Positions 44,028-53,204 are shown, numbered from the stretch's first letter. The stretch is 64,000 nt of DNA from Paenalcaligenes sp050487225 (GCF_050487225.1 NZ_JBKQGY010000001.1:496001-560000), one strand, 5' to 3'. Notes: generated by a model from the sequence alone, not told the origin. Program-made: numbers and translations.

Positions 44028-45533
44028 CTATGCAGTAGATGCGGCTTTTCTATGTTCTTTAATACTGGACCAGAAGCCTAGGAGTGCTATTACAGCGGTG
44101 ATAAGCAAAATTGTTAGGCTAATAGGGCGGTCAATAAAGGTAGAGAAATGACCATCTGATAGCAGCATGGAACGACGGAAATGCTGTTCAATTAGTGGTC
44201 CAAGTACAAAGCCTAAGATTAGCGGTGCCATAGGGTATTGAAAACAACGTAACACATAGCCGATGATGCCAAAGCCCGCGACAAATAGAATGTCTACCAC
44301 GCTGTAGTTAACACTGTATGTACCTATAGCGATAAACATAAGCACTGCGGGGAACAAGAAATGGTAAGGGATAGTGAGTACACGTACCCATACGCCAATC
44401 AGTGGCACGTTAAGTATCACTAACAGAATATTCCCTATCCAGAAACTCATGATTAAGCCCCAGAATAAATCGGGTTGTTCAGTCATAAGCTGTGGGCCCG
44501 GTGCTATGCCGTGTATCATCAGTGCGCCTAGCATCAGCGCCATAGTAGGGCTACCCGGAATACCTAAGGAAAGGGTTGGGATAAATGAGGTTTGATCCGC
44601 TGCACTATTTGCTGTTTCGGGTGCCATGATGCCTTCAATTGCACCGTTACCAAAACGTTCGGGTGTCTTGGAGCAGCGTTTCTCGATGGCGTAGGACACA
44701 AAGGCTGCGAGAGATGGGCCTGTCCCGGGTAACGTACCGAAAAAAGAACCAATGGTGGAGCCACGGAACATTGCACCCCACGAGCGTTTCATATCATCCT
44801 TAGTGGGTTTCATTGCACCGAAGCTAAGAGTTTTCTTGTCTACATCTTTGGCATTGACCTTCCCGACGCTAGCCACTACTTCGGCGATACCAAATACACC
44901 CATAGCCAAAGCAATTAAGCTGATACCATCACCTAGATCCAACAGGCCAAACACAAAGCGGGGCGTACCCGTATAGATATCTGTACCTACCATGCCAACG
45001 GTAATACCAAGTACTACCATTAGTAGCCCTTTAACAAATGACCCGTTAGATACACTGCTGGCGGCTACTAAACCAAGTAACATCAAAGAAAAGTACTCTG
45101 GTGCAGAAAATGAAATGGCGTAGGAAGCAATGATGGGGGAAAACATCATTAGCAATAAAATACCCACCGAACCACCCACAAGTGAGGCCACCGTGGTCAT
45201 GAGCAAGGCTACGCCACCTCGACCTTGTTTGGTCATCGGGTAGCCGTCAAGGCATGTAATAGCATTGGTGGGTGAGCCAGGTACGTTCAGTAAGACCGAT
45301 GCTGTACTGCCGCCATAGGTGGTTCCATACCAGATACCTGCGAGCATAATCAGTGCTGCAGTGGGTTCCATATGAAAGGTGATAGGAAATAGCATGGAAA
45401 TGGCTGCTAGCACCCCAACACCCGGAATTACACCTAGGAATGTGCCAATAAGCACGCCAAGAAAGCAATACAACAAGTTATCGAAGGTCAGGGCGACGCT
45501 TAAGCCTAGAATGGCATTGGAAAATAAATCCAT
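44028..45533 (-). CDS. tctA: Tripartite tricarboxylate transporter, large membrane subunit
   Basis: A 501-residue inner-membrane protein with about 12 helices, carrying the TctA hallmarks GTFLGVIPGVGVLAAISMLFP at the N-terminus and LGIPGSPTMALMLGALMIHG about residue 330. With TctB and the periplasmic TctC it forms a secondary transporter for citrate or related acids. It shares one base with the upstream tctB stop/start and is the last gene of the operon. Confidence 0.95.
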   Translation of the reverse strand: MDLFSNAILGLSVALTFDNLLYCFLGVLIGTFLGVIPGVGVLAAISMLFPITFHMEPTAALIMLAGIWYGTTYGGSTASVLLNVPGSPTNAITCLDGYPMTKQGRGGVALLMTTVASLVGGSVGILLLMMFSPIIASYAISFSAPEYFSLMLLGLVAASSVSNGSFVKGLLMVVLGITVGMVGTDIYTGTPRFVFGLLDLGDGISLIALAMGVFGIAEVVASVGKVNAKDVDKKTLSFGAMKPTKDDMKRSWGAMFRGSTIGSFFGTLPGTGPSLAAFVSYAIEKRCSKTPERFGNGAIEGIMAPETANSAADQTSFIPTLSLGIPGSPTMALMLGALMIHGIAPGPQLMTEQPDLFWGLIMSFWIGNILLVILNVPLIGVWVRVLTIPYHFLFPAVLMFIAIGTYSVNYSVVDILFVAGFGIIGYVLRCFQYPMAPLILGFVLGPLIEQHFRRSMLLSDGHFSTFIDRPISLTILLITAVIALLGFWSSIKEHRKAASTA

Positions 45534-45982
45534 TAGAACACCCCGTTTATGAGGCTAAAGTTCATGCTTAGCATGAGCTTGAAAACAATATAAGCAATAC
45601 CGAATAAAGCCAAAGCAAGTACTAGCTTGCTCAGCCAGGTGCCACGGTTTTCAGACATAGAGGATAAAAAGACCAGCGCAACAATGGCTGGTAAGGCTCC
45701 AAGACTCTCAATCAATACGGCAAATGCAATAATAGAAAGCGTCACAAAAAAAGCGGGTCGTAGACTGAACTCACGTTTTTGAGCTTTAACGCCTAAGCTG
45801 GCAAGCATGACTAACAGGCCTAGGATGGACATGGTGGCCCCTAAGATGGCTGGAAAAAAACCAGGCCCCATGTTGGTTAGTTCTCCCATGTCATAATGGC
45901 TGCGTGCATAGAAGAAGGTCGCTAACCCTAGTAAAACAAACAGGCCTCCTAAGGTCATGTCCGCATAGTCATTTTTCTTCAT
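45533..45982 (-). CDS. tctB: Tripartite tricarboxylate transporter, small membrane subunit
   Basis: A 149-residue protein with four hydrophobic helices, the length and topology of TctB (LGLATFFYARSHYDMGELTN, GPGFFPAILG). It lies between tctC and tctA, overlapping the tctA start. Confidence 0.92.
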   Translation of the reverse strand: MKKNDYADMTLGGLFVLLGLATFFYARSHYDMGELTNMGPGFFPAILGATMSILGLLVMLASLGVKAQKREFSLRPAFFVTLSIIAFAVLIESLGALPAIVALVFLSSMSENRGTWLSKLVLALALFGIAYIVFKLMLSMNFSLINGVF

Positions 45983-46067
45983 TATGTAGTGTCTCCAGTG
46001 CCTGATGATGTCAACGAATCAGGTAGGTAGACAGCGAAGCTGGTTAAGGACTTCGCTGTGCATGTGG

Positions 46068-47045
46068 TTATTTTTTAGTGATATTTGCCTCTTGCAGAAC
46101 ACGTTGCCAACGAGGATATTCTTCATTCAGCATTTCAGCGAAGGCCTCAGGGCTATTGCCTACTACAGTACTGCCCTCGCGCTCAAAGGCTTCGATAAGT
46201 TCAGGGTCTTGTAAGGCGCTTCGTACGGCCTCGTTGAGCATGGCAATAGTGTCGGTGTCCATGTTGGAGGGGCCAATGACAGCTTTCCATTCATTTACGT
46301 CAAAGTTTTCGTAGCCGAGTTCTGCAATGGTGGGTACATCGGGTAACGCATGGCTACGCTCTTTCGATGTCACAGCTAGGGGGCGAACTGAGCCTGCGCG
46401 TATATGTGAAAGAGCGCTAGGCAAGCTGGTGGCCACAAAACCCAGGTGACCACCCATAGCTTCAGTAATGGCTTGTGTCGCACCAGGGTAAGGAATATGG
46501 CGGATTTTGGCCCCACTTAACTGGCCTAAGTACTCCATAGCCAAGTGACTAACCGTACCAATTCCGGGGGTGCCCATCGTGACGCTCTTGCCAGACTGTG
46601 CGTCTTGAATCAAATCAGTAAACTGCGTGTAGGGTGAGTTTTCTGCCACCACAATCACTACGGGTTGAGAAGCGACTACCGAAATTAAACTGAAGTCTTT
46701 TAGCGTGTCATAGCTAATGTCTTTGTTCATGTTGGGGTTGATGGTCATGTTAGACGTTTGACCCATTGCTAGCGCATGCCCATCAGATTTTTGACGCAGC
46801 AGGTAAGCCAAGCCAATACTACCGGCAGCTCCTGGTTTGTTTTCTACAATGAAATTCCAACCGCTGGATTTGGCAAGTTTATCTGTGAGTAAACGGGCAG
46901 AGATGTCTGTGCCACCACCAGGTGGGTAAGGCACAATGAAACTAATGGCTCGGCTTGGGTATGTATCTGCTAATACAAGGCTAGGGGTAGCCATAGACAA
47001 TAAACTAGTACCCGCCAATAGTGCTGCAGCAAATTTATTTTTCAT
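46068..47045 (-). CDS. tctC: Tripartite tricarboxylate transporter substrate-binding protein (Bug family)
   Basis: A 325-residue periplasmic binding protein. The signal peptide is cleaved after about residue 26 (SLVLA). Bug-family motifs are ISFIVPYPPGGGTDISARLL, VENKPGAAGSIG and GTPGIGTVSHLAMEYL. The carboxylate-binding Asp of the family is in the PGGGTD loop. Bug proteins bind citrate, succinate, nicotinate and other acids, so the ligand is not fixed by family. Confidence 0.93.
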   Translation of the reverse strand: MKNKFAAALLAGTSLLSMATPSLVLADTYPSRAISFIVPYPPGGGTDISARLLTDKLAKSSGWNFIVENKPGAAGSIGLAYLLRQKSDGHALAMGQTSNMTINPNMNKDISYDTLKDFSLISVVASQPVVIVVAENSPYTQFTDLIQDAQSGKSVTMGTPGIGTVSHLAMEYLGQLSGAKIRHIPYPGATQAITEAMGGHLGFVATSLPSALSHIRAGSVRPLAVTSKERSHALPDVPTIAELGYENFDVNEWKAVIGPSNMDTDTIAMLNEAVRSALQDPELIEAFEREGSTVVGNSPEAFAEMLNEEYPRWQRVLQEANITKK

Positions 47046-47075
47046 GATTTCCTCCGATTCTCTATTTTTGTGGCA

Positions 47076-47789
47076 TTACAAAGGGCAGTTTTTCTTGCGT
47101 AGTAGGGTGAGAAAACGATCTACGTCTGGCGTGCCGGCCATGTTTTGAGTTCGTACTTTTTCTTCATGACGCCCTAACTCTTGGCAGCGTGTAAGCAGAG
47201 CTTGGGCATCACTAGCTGGGACGCAAACTACGCCATCAGCATCGGCGACAATCAAATCACCAGGGTTTACAACCATGCCCGCGCAGGCAATAGGTGTGTT
47301 GAGCTCACCTGGGCCTTCTTTTTTAGGGCCCTTATGTGTATGTCCTTTGGCATAGATAGGCATGTCTCCTTCTGCCCATTCCTCTATGTCGCGAATTGCT
47401 CCATCAATAACAAAGCCGCCAATTTTTTTGGCAATCGCCGTGGTACGCATCAAGCCACCAATCACGGCAGTAGACAAATCTTCGCTAGCATCAACAACAA
47501 TAATGTCACCGGGTTGGGCGCTAAGAATAGCAGCATGGATCATCAGGTTATCGCCGGGGCGTGTTTTAACCGTAACAGCGTTACCGCATAAGCCTCCGCG
47601 CTGGATGGCGCCGTGATAATCGTGTAGGCCATTGCTACCGTGAAAGCGTCCCAAACTATCACTAATATGTGCTGTAGGTACGCTTTGGTACGCTTCTAGC
47701 AGCTCAGCTGACAGTGTTTGCACACGAGGCTTCATTACAAAACCTGCTGGCCATTCGGCATTTTGTGCTTGTATTAAGTAGTTGTTCAT
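47076..47789 (-). CDS. RraA-type aldolase / oxaloacetate decarboxylase
   Basis: A 237-residue protein of the RraA/HMG-aldolase family. The catalytic signature is present: GGLMRTTAI, about 20 residues, then RD (DGAIRDIEEW), with the metal site typical of 4-hydroxy-4-methyl-2-oxoglutarate aldolase and its oxaloacetate decarboxylase side activity. That favours an enzyme over the RNase E regulator RraA. It overlaps the dehydrogenase stop by four bases and precedes tctC. Confidence 0.85.
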   Translation of the reverse strand: MNNYLIQAQNAEWPAGFVMKPRVQTLSAELLEAYQSVPTAHISDSLGRFHGSNGLHDYHGAIQRGGLCGNAVTVKTRPGDNLMIHAAILSAQPGDIIVVDASEDLSTAVIGGLMRTTAIAKKIGGFVIDGAIRDIEEWAEGDMPIYAKGHTHKGPKKEGPGELNTPIACAGMVVNPGDLIVADADGVVCVPASDAQALLTRCQELGRHEEKVRTQNMAGTPDVDRFLTLLRKKNCPL

Positions 47790-48760
47790 GTTGTTGTGGC
47801 TCCTTGTCTGTATTGGGGGTTTACTAGTGTGGCCTCATCGATGGTTTTGTTTTTGAGGTAATCCAGTAAGTTCTGCGCGGCCATCATGGCGGTACGTTCT
47901 AATGACTGATCTGTGCTGCCGCCTAAGTGTGGGCTGAGCACAATACGATCCAGTGCAAAGAAAGGGTGATTGCTGGCAGGCGGTTCTGTGGCTAAGGTGT
48001 CTAAACCAGCAGCGTAAAGCTGACCACTGGTTATGGCTTTTGCAAGCGCGGCTTCATCAATTAATTGGCCTCTAGCAGTATTAATTAAGATGCTGCCAGG
48101 CTTCATGCGCGCGAAAGTGCTGCTTGTGAACAGGGGGTGGCCGTTCTCTTGAGCAGGACAATGCAGGGACACCACATCAGACTGAGCAAGCAGTTCGTCT
48201 AATGTGGCAGTTAACGTGTAAGGAGAGTCTGTAATAAAGGGGTCGTATGCCAGCACGCGCATTCCTAGTGCGTTGGCTAGTAGGGCTACGTGTTGAGCAA
48301 TACGTCCTAAGCCGACTAGCCCTAGAGTTTTACCGTACAGTTCTTTACCTTGGCCTGCACGAGGCCATAAGCCTTGTCGAACAGCTGCATGGCTTTGCGG
48401 GATCTGACGTGCGCAGGCTAACAACAAGCCAAGGCATAGCTCAGCAACACCTTGAGCATTTGTACCTGGGGTGACTAATACGGGAATACCACGCTCACTG
48501 GCGGCAGAAATGTCTACGTTGTCGTAGCCTATTCCGTGCCTAGCAATCACTTTTAAACTCGGGCAATGCGTAATGAGGTCGTGGGTGATTTTGTATGTTC
48601 TAGACAAAATGGCGTCTATGGATTGTGTACGGGCAAGCTGCTCTACCTCAGCTTGTTTATCCTCAGAATGCAAAAATAACAGTTTGCAGCCGGCTTGTTG
48701 AAGATAATCAATAGCGGCTTGGCTGATGGTTGCAGCAGTAATCAGTACTGTAGGTGTCAT
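47786..48760 (-). CDS. D-2-hydroxyacid dehydrogenase (SerA/hydroxypyruvate-reductase-like)
   Basis: A 324-residue NAD-dependent enzyme. Motifs are VIARHGIGYDNVD, LGLVGLGRIAQHVALLA (nucleotide binding), NTARGQLIDE (catalytic Arg), LDTLATEPP (Glu) and SPHLGGSTDQ (His), which resemble the phosphoglycerate dehydrogenase subgroup. It sits six bases after the lyase-like gene. It may reduce a 2-oxo acid product of the pathway. Confidence 0.9.
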   Translation of the reverse strand: MTPTVLITAATISQAAIDYLQQAGCKLLFLHSEDKQAEVEQLARTQSIDAILSRTYKITHDLITHCPSLKVIARHGIGYDNVDISAASERGIPVLVTPGTNAQGVAELCLGLLLACARQIPQSHAAVRQGLWPRAGQGKELYGKTLGLVGLGRIAQHVALLANALGMRVLAYDPFITDSPYTLTATLDELLAQSDVVSLHCPAQENGHPLFTSSTFARMKPGSILINTARGQLIDEAALAKAITSGQLYAAGLDTLATEPPASNHPFFALDRIVLSPHLGGSTDQSLERTAMMAAQNLLDYLKNKTIDEATLVNPQYRQGATTT

Positions 48761-48766
48761 TGCTTT

Positions 48767-49603
48767 TTATACTTCGTGCGTATTCAGGTTTCGTTCCGGC
48801 GTGCCGGTGTATGACCATAGCCATCCTTTGGGCATAGGACCTTTATTACGTGTGTTGGATTGGTTTTGCTCCCATGCGTGCGTCAATATCCCAACGGATC
48901 GTGACAATACGAACAGGCCTCTACACAAGGCAGCAGGAAAACCCAATGCACCGTAAATAGCGGCAGTCGCTCCATCTATATTCATAGGCACTGGACGAGA
49001 CTTTAGCTTGGCGATGTGCTGTTCTACTCCTAGGGCAATTTCTCTATAGTTGCCTGTGGTAGCTTGTGCTTGCTCCGCTTTTTCTAGTAGTTGCATCAAT
49101 GGACGGCTTCTAGGGTCAACAGGGTGGAAGCGGTGTCCAAAACCCGGCACGTACTTTTTGCCTGAGGCGAAGAAGGCTTGCAATTCGTTCTGTATGGCGC
49201 TGTCTAGGTCTAGCCCGCTTTCTATGGCTTGTTGTATGCGTTGGAAAAATTCTAAGCATTGTTCTCCTGCACCACCATGCACATCACCCAGCACATTGGC
49301 GGCGGATGCCATGGCGTTGTTAATGCCTACACCGCAACTCATCGCCATACGAGCAATAGCGATACTAGGGGCTTGAGGGCCGTGATCTACGCCTGCCATC
49401 AGTGCTGCATTAAACAAAGCCTCTTGTTCAGGGTTGGGAACATCGCCTTTCAGCATGAGCCAAATCATGGACGTGAAACTTAGTTGGCCAATCAAGTCTT
49501 GAATGGGGTAACCGTGAAACTGAATTACGCCAGGGCTCATCTTGATGATGTCGGTGGCCCACCATTGGGCAGCTTGTGCTTTAGGGTCAATTGTGGAGGT
49601 CAT
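48767..49603 (-). CDS. Citryl-CoA lyase-like protein (citrate synthase superfamily)
   Basis: A 278-residue protein, much shorter than citrate synthase (about 430) and about the size of citryl-CoA lyases. The catalytic triad of the superfamily is retained: H109 (GDVHGGAGEQ), H157 (PGFGHRFH) and D210 (MNIDGATAAI). Such enzymes cleave citryl-CoA, or similar acyl-CoAs, to acetyl-CoA and a 2-oxo acid. The adjacent CoA-transferase would supply the CoA ester. The true acyl group is unknown. Confidence 0.85.
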   Translation of the reverse strand: MTSTIDPKAQAAQWWATDIIKMSPGVIQFHGYPIQDLIGQLSFTSMIWLMLKGDVPNPEQEALFNAALMAGVDHGPQAPSIAIARMAMSCGVGINNAMASAANVLGDVHGGAGEQCLEFFQRIQQAIESGLDLDSAIQNELQAFFASGKKYVPGFGHRFHPVDPRSRPLMQLLEKAEQAQATTGNYREIALGVEQHIAKLKSRPVPMNIDGATAAIYGALGFPAALCRGLFVLSRSVGILTHAWEQNQSNTRNKGPMPKGWLWSYTGTPERNLNTHEV

Positions 49604-49614
49604 GTGCTGATTCC

Positions 49615-50811
49615 TTAAATGATGGAGTCCTGTGCGAGTTGTTCAATCGCGTCCGAGCTATAGCCCAGCTCACCCAGTAGGGCGTGAGTATGTTCACCTA
49701 GCAGTGGAGGGTAGCAATCGGGGGCTGGATCGCCTGAATGCAAACGGAATCCAGCACGCACAACCTTGATTTTTTTACCTTCTTGATTTTTCAAGGTTTT
49801 GATGAATTCACGTTCTTGCATTTGCGGATGCGCCAATGCGGTAGGGATGTCTTGCACGACTCCTGCTGGTACATCGTGTTGGTTTAGCAGTTCAGCCCAG
49901 TATTCTGCTGTTTGTGTACTTAAAGCGGCCTCCAGCTCTTCATTCAACAACAAGCGATTTTGTTTACGGGTTTCACGTGCTTTAAAGCGGGGGTCAGTAA
50001 GCCAGTCTTCGCGACCTACCAGTTGTGCTAAACGTTCAAATTGCGCTTGTTGGTTGGCGGCGATATTGAGCAAGCTGGTTTGTGTACGGAAGGCACCAGA
50101 GGGTACGGCTGTCATGTTTTGGTTACCAAGCCGTGTGGGCTGTACACCAGAAATCAGCCAATTAGATACCACCCAACCCATAGTACCTAGCGTAGATTCC
50201 AGCATAGACACATCGATGAAATCGCCACGTCCAGTACTACTGCGTTTCACTAAAGCCGAGCTAATGGCAAAAGCTGCATTCAGCCCGCCTATGGTGTCAC
50301 ACACAGGGTAACCCACGCGGAGTGGACCAGTTTCTTGATCACCTGTAACGCTCATGACTCCCGACAGACCTTGCACAATCTGGTCATAGGCTTGTAGCGG
50401 AGCCATAGGGCCATCCTGGCCAAAACCAGAGATGGAGCAGTACACAAGTTTTGGGTTGACCTCACTTAAGGCTGCATACGATAGTCCAAGCCGATCCATC
50501 ACGCCTGCACGGAAGTTTTCTACTAATACATCTGCGCTAGCCACAAGCTTTAAAAAGATTTCTTTGCCCTGCGGGTGTTTAAGATCAAGCGTTAGCGATT
50601 GCTTACCTGCATTTTGAGCCAGAAAGGATGTGCCCATTTGTTGTTGATTCAATGTGGCATCTGCACCGAGCTGACGTGCAAGGTCCCCCACTTTTGGGCG
50701 TTCTACTTTGATTACTTCGGCACCAAGCTGCGCAAGCAAATAACAAGCGTATGGTCCAGCTAGTACATTGGTTAAGTCTAAAACGCGTATCCCTGATAAA
50801 ACTTCTGACAC
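49615..50811 (-). CDS. CaiB/BaiF-family (class III) CoA-transferase
   Basis: A 398-residue enzyme with the family N-terminus (SGIRVLDLTNVLAGPYACYL), AEVIKVERP, and FRAGVMDRLGL. The conserved catalytic Asp is D172 (YPVCDTIGG). It moves CoA between a donor such as succinyl-CoA and a carboxylic acid. The GTG start is preceded by AGGGAG at eight bases. It is the first gene of the minus-strand operon and should activate the acid brought in by TctABC. Confidence 0.92.
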   Translation of the reverse strand: MSEVLSGIRVLDLTNVLAGPYACYLLAQLGAEVIKVERPKVGDLARQLGADATLNQQQMGTSFLAQNAGKQSLTLDLKHPQGKEIFLKLVASADVLVENFRAGVMDRLGLSYAALSEVNPKLVYCSISGFGQDGPMAPLQAYDQIVQGLSGVMSVTGDQETGPLRVGYPVCDTIGGLNAAFAISSALVKRSSTGRGDFIDVSMLESTLGTMGWVVSNWLISGVQPTRLGNQNMTAVPSGAFRTQTSLLNIAANQQAQFERLAQLVGREDWLTDPRFKARETRKQNRLLLNEELEAALSTQTAEYWAELLNQHDVPAGVVQDIPTALAHPQMQEREFIKTLKNQEGKKIKVVRAGFRLHSGDPAPDCYPPLLGEHTHALLGELGYSSDAIEQLAQDSII

Positions 50812-50836
50812 CTCAAGGGCTCCCTATAAATATTTC

Positions 50837-50862
50837 GTTCCGCAGAATAGAACATACGTTCT
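50837..50862. promoter_or_regulatory. Putative IclR operator in the divergent promoter region
   Basis: Half-sites GTTC (50837-50840), GAAC (50850-50853) and GTTC (50858-50861) alternate; AGAAC and GTTCT form a perfect palindrome around ATAC (50849-50862). The site is 26 bases upstream of the CoA-transferase start. GTTCCG/CGGAAC-like palindromes are usual for IclR regulators. Confidence 0.5.
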
Positions 50863-50976
50863 GTTTGACGTAATGAGAAAGTAGTTTACAATTCGCTTCA
50901 TCGTCAACATAATTTGGTAGAGAAAAACCCTTAGTTCATTTTTCTCCCCAGTCTTTTATGAGTGTGTAAGCAGTCC

Positions 50977-51669
50977 ATGACGCAAAAAAACAATCGGGTT
51001 GAATCGGTGGAAAGGGCGTTGTCTATCTTGAATGCTTTTAAGGAAGGCAATGCGGAACTAAGCTTGGCCGAGCTAGCAACTAAAACAGACCTGTACAAAA
51101 GTACGATCCTGCGTTTAATAGGATCGTTAGAACTCTTTGGCTATATACAGAAGACTGCAGGCGGTACTTATAGACTGGGGCCCGCTTTGTTTCAGCTAGG
51201 TGTGTTGTACAAGCAGGCCTTTGATATCGAGGCTTTCGTCAGGCCGATCTTGGCTGAGTTGGTAGAACACACTGGTGAGACAGCGGCCTACTACATACGG
51301 CAAGGCGAACGTAGACAGTGTTTGTATAGGCAGAACTCGCCACGCTCTGCGAGGCACCATCTGGAAGAGGGGATTTTGCTGCCCTTAGACGTGGGGGCGA
51401 CAGGGCGAATATTATTGGCGTATGAGCCAGGTGCCGAACACGATGCTGAGATTAAAAAACAAGGTTTTTATGTCTCTTTAGGCGAGCGTGATCCTGATGT
51501 GGCGGCGGTGGCTGTGCCTGTGTTAAGCCAGACTGGTAAGATTTATGGCTCATTAATGGTGTCAGGTTTACGCTCGCGGTATAACGAGGCAGAACGTCAG
51601 CAAGCTTTAGAAGCTCTTTTGGTTCAGGCTAAAAAAATAAGTGCGAAATTTGATAGTCTAGGTATTTAA
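50977..51669 (+). CDS. IclR-family transcriptional regulator
   Basis: A 230-residue regulator. The winged HTH is at residues 8-70 (VERALSILNAFKEGNAELSL, LYKSTILRLIGSLELFGYI) and the IclR effector domain follows (VEHTGETAAYYIRQGERRQC, PLDVGATGRILLAYEPG, GLRSRYNE). It is divergent from the CoA-transferase/tct operon and is its probable regulator. I chose the ATG at 50977; a GTG at 50962 is in frame. Confidence 0.92.
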   Translation: MTQKNNRVESVERALSILNAFKEGNAELSLAELATKTDLYKSTILRLIGSLELFGYIQKTAGGTYRLGPALFQLGVLYKQAFDIEAFVRPILAELVEHTGETAAYYIRQGERRQCLYRQNSPRSARHHLEEGILLPLDVGATGRILLAYEPGAEHDAEIKKQGFYVSLGERDPDVAAVAVPVLSQTGKIYGSLMVSGLRSRYNEAERQQALEALLVQAKKISAKFDSLGI

Positions 51670-51671
51670 AA

Positions 51672-51691
51672 AGCCGCTACGTTAAGCGGCT
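51672..51691. terminator. Terminator between IclR gene and lipoprotein gene
   Basis: AGCCGCT (51672-51678) and AGCGGCT (51685-51691) form a hairpin. A T run follows only in minus-strand reading, so it best serves the lipoprotein gene. Confidence 0.7.
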
Positions 51692-51718
51692 CTCTAATGT
51701 TAGAACTGTGTAAATGGC

Positions 51719-52360
51719 TTAGGGGAGGCGTTTCCCTTGATGCACTTCTAGCTGTTGTGCGCGTTCGCGTTCCGCTAATACTTGGTTGTCTGGGTTGCTA
51801 GCGTACTCTAACCATTCAATGATGATGGGATCGTCATCAATAGCCCGTGCTTCGCGGGCGAGTTGCAAGGCTTTAGTAACATTGATAGGCATGCAAATAC
51901 CACTGAAATAGTGCTGCGATAGCAGGACTTTAGGATGGGGTAATTGCATGTCACTGCCGAGTTTGAGCCAGTTCTGCCCAGTTTTCACCACGCTACAGGT
52001 GGTGTAGTGATGGCCTATCTCATAGTACAACCTGCCCAAGGCCATAATAGAGCCCTCATCCCCCTGTTCTGCGGCTTTGGCGACGGCTACCAATTGTTCG
52101 ACGCTGATAGGGGCATCAGGGTAAAAGCTTTGCATAGCGGTTAAGTAGCGTATGTCAGGGTTGCCGCCGGTGGTGTCTTGGCTCAATACCAATTCGCCTG
52201 TAGGGCCGTTATAGTTCACGCCGCATGACGCTGGATAGGGGCCTTGGGGTTTTAAGCATTCGGCTTGTTCGGCATAGTAGTCCGACATAGAGCAGCCGGT
52301 TAAACCAGAGAAGGCTAAGGCAATGCACAGTGTGGCTTTTGAGAATAGAGAACGGGACAC
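51719..52360 (-). CDS. Sel1-repeat-like lipoprotein
   Basis: A 213-residue exported lipoprotein. The signal peptide ends at a lipobox LTGC with C23. The central part contains Sel1/TPR-like helices (GDEGSIMALGRLYYEIG, PHPKVLLSQHYFSGICMPIN, KALQLAREARAI). Four or five further cysteines could form disulfides. Function unknown; no operon partner. Confidence 0.8.
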   Translation of the reverse strand: MSRSLFSKATLCIALAFSGLTGCSMSDYYAEQAECLKPQGPYPASCGVNYNGPTGELVLSQDTTGGNPDIRYLTAMQSFYPDAPISVEQLVAVAKAAEQGDEGSIMALGRLYYEIGHHYTTCSVVKTGQNWLKLGSDMQLPHPKVLLSQHYFSGICMPINVTKALQLAREARAIDDDPIIIEWLEYASNPDNQVLAERERAQQLEVHQGKRLP

Positions 52361-52480
52361 GTAGAAGCTGCAATAAAAAGAAGGTCAGAGACAGTACAAG
52401 TGTAAATATACGGGAGTTTTGTGTTTTGTTTTTTGGAAACTAGACGCAACAAGCGGATTGTATAGAGTTAAGGCAAAAAA

Positions 52481-52511
52481 ATGCCCACCTACATTTTTGG
52501 TAGGTGGGCAT
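52481..52511 (-). terminator. Terminator after the thioesterase gene
   Basis: ATGCCCACCTA (52481-52491) and TAGGTGGGCAT (52501-52511) form a perfect 11-bp stem with a 9-base loop; a run of T follows on the minus strand. Confidence 0.92.
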
Positions 52512-52524
52512 CTGCGTTGTCTAC

Positions 52525-53016
52525 TTATAGAGCGGGGGAGGTTTTGGCCTGCACCTCACGCTGACGCTGTTCGAACTCACGGCGTAACTCGCGTCGTACT
52601 TGCGCTGCTAAGAAGCGGCGTTTTTCGTCATCTGTTTGAGGCTGTAGAGAAGGTACGGCAATAGGTTTGCCATTTTCAACCGCAACCATTGTGAAGAAAC
52701 AGCTATTCACGTGACGTACAATGCCGCTGCGTATGTCTTCGGCAATCACCTTGATGCCTATCTCCATAGAGGACGTACCGGTGTGGTTAACACTGGCCAA
52801 GAAGGTCACCAATTCGCCCACATGAATGGGCTGTTTAAAGGTCACTTGATCCACGCTAAGTGTGACCACATAGCTCTTGGCGTAACGGCTAGCACAGGCG
52901 TAGGCCACTTGGTCCAGCAGTTTGAGAATGGTGCCACCATGCACGTTTCCGGAAAAGTTCGCTGTATCGGGTGTCATTAATACAGTCATGCTTAATTGGT
53001 GGGCGGGCAAATCCAT
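52525..53016 (-). CDS. Acyl-CoA thioesterase, YciA-type hotdog fold
   Basis: A 163-residue hotdog thioesterase. The active-site segment is FSGNVHGGTILKLLDQVAYA with the family Asp, then DQVTFKQPIHVGELVTFLA. The C-terminus is a charged helix (RRELRREFEQRQREVQ). Such enzymes hydrolyse a broad range of acyl-CoAs in the cytoplasm. Confidence 0.9.
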   Translation of the reverse strand: MDLPAHQLSMTVLMTPDTANFSGNVHGGTILKLLDQVAYACASRYAKSYVVTLSVDQVTFKQPIHVGELVTFLASVNHTGTSSMEIGIKVIAEDIRSGIVRHVNSCFFTMVAVENGKPIAVPSLQPQTDDEKRRFLAAQVRRELRREFEQRQREVQAKTSPAL

Positions 53017-53204
53017 TGTTCAGGTCCTTGTTTGGATACAAATAACGATGCCAATACATGCGTAAAGGCATCGTCTAAAGAAATCAGTAATAGGGTAAAA
53101 CACGGCAAACTGGCTATTGCGTAGGCCATCGCTCGCTGCCCATTATATGCCACGGCCTGCGTGGACTGGCTTGAAATGGTCTTTATAGTCGATGAGTGAT
53201 GTGA

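Noticed and set aside
47076..47789. Assignment as RNase E inhibitor RraA
   Set aside because: The RD catalytic signature of aldolase/decarboxylase members is present and the operon is metabolic.
48767..49603. Assignment as ordinary citrate synthase
   Set aside because: Too short by about 150 residues and located in a CoA-transferase operon; citryl-CoA-lyase-like is the better fit, though the acyl group is unknown.
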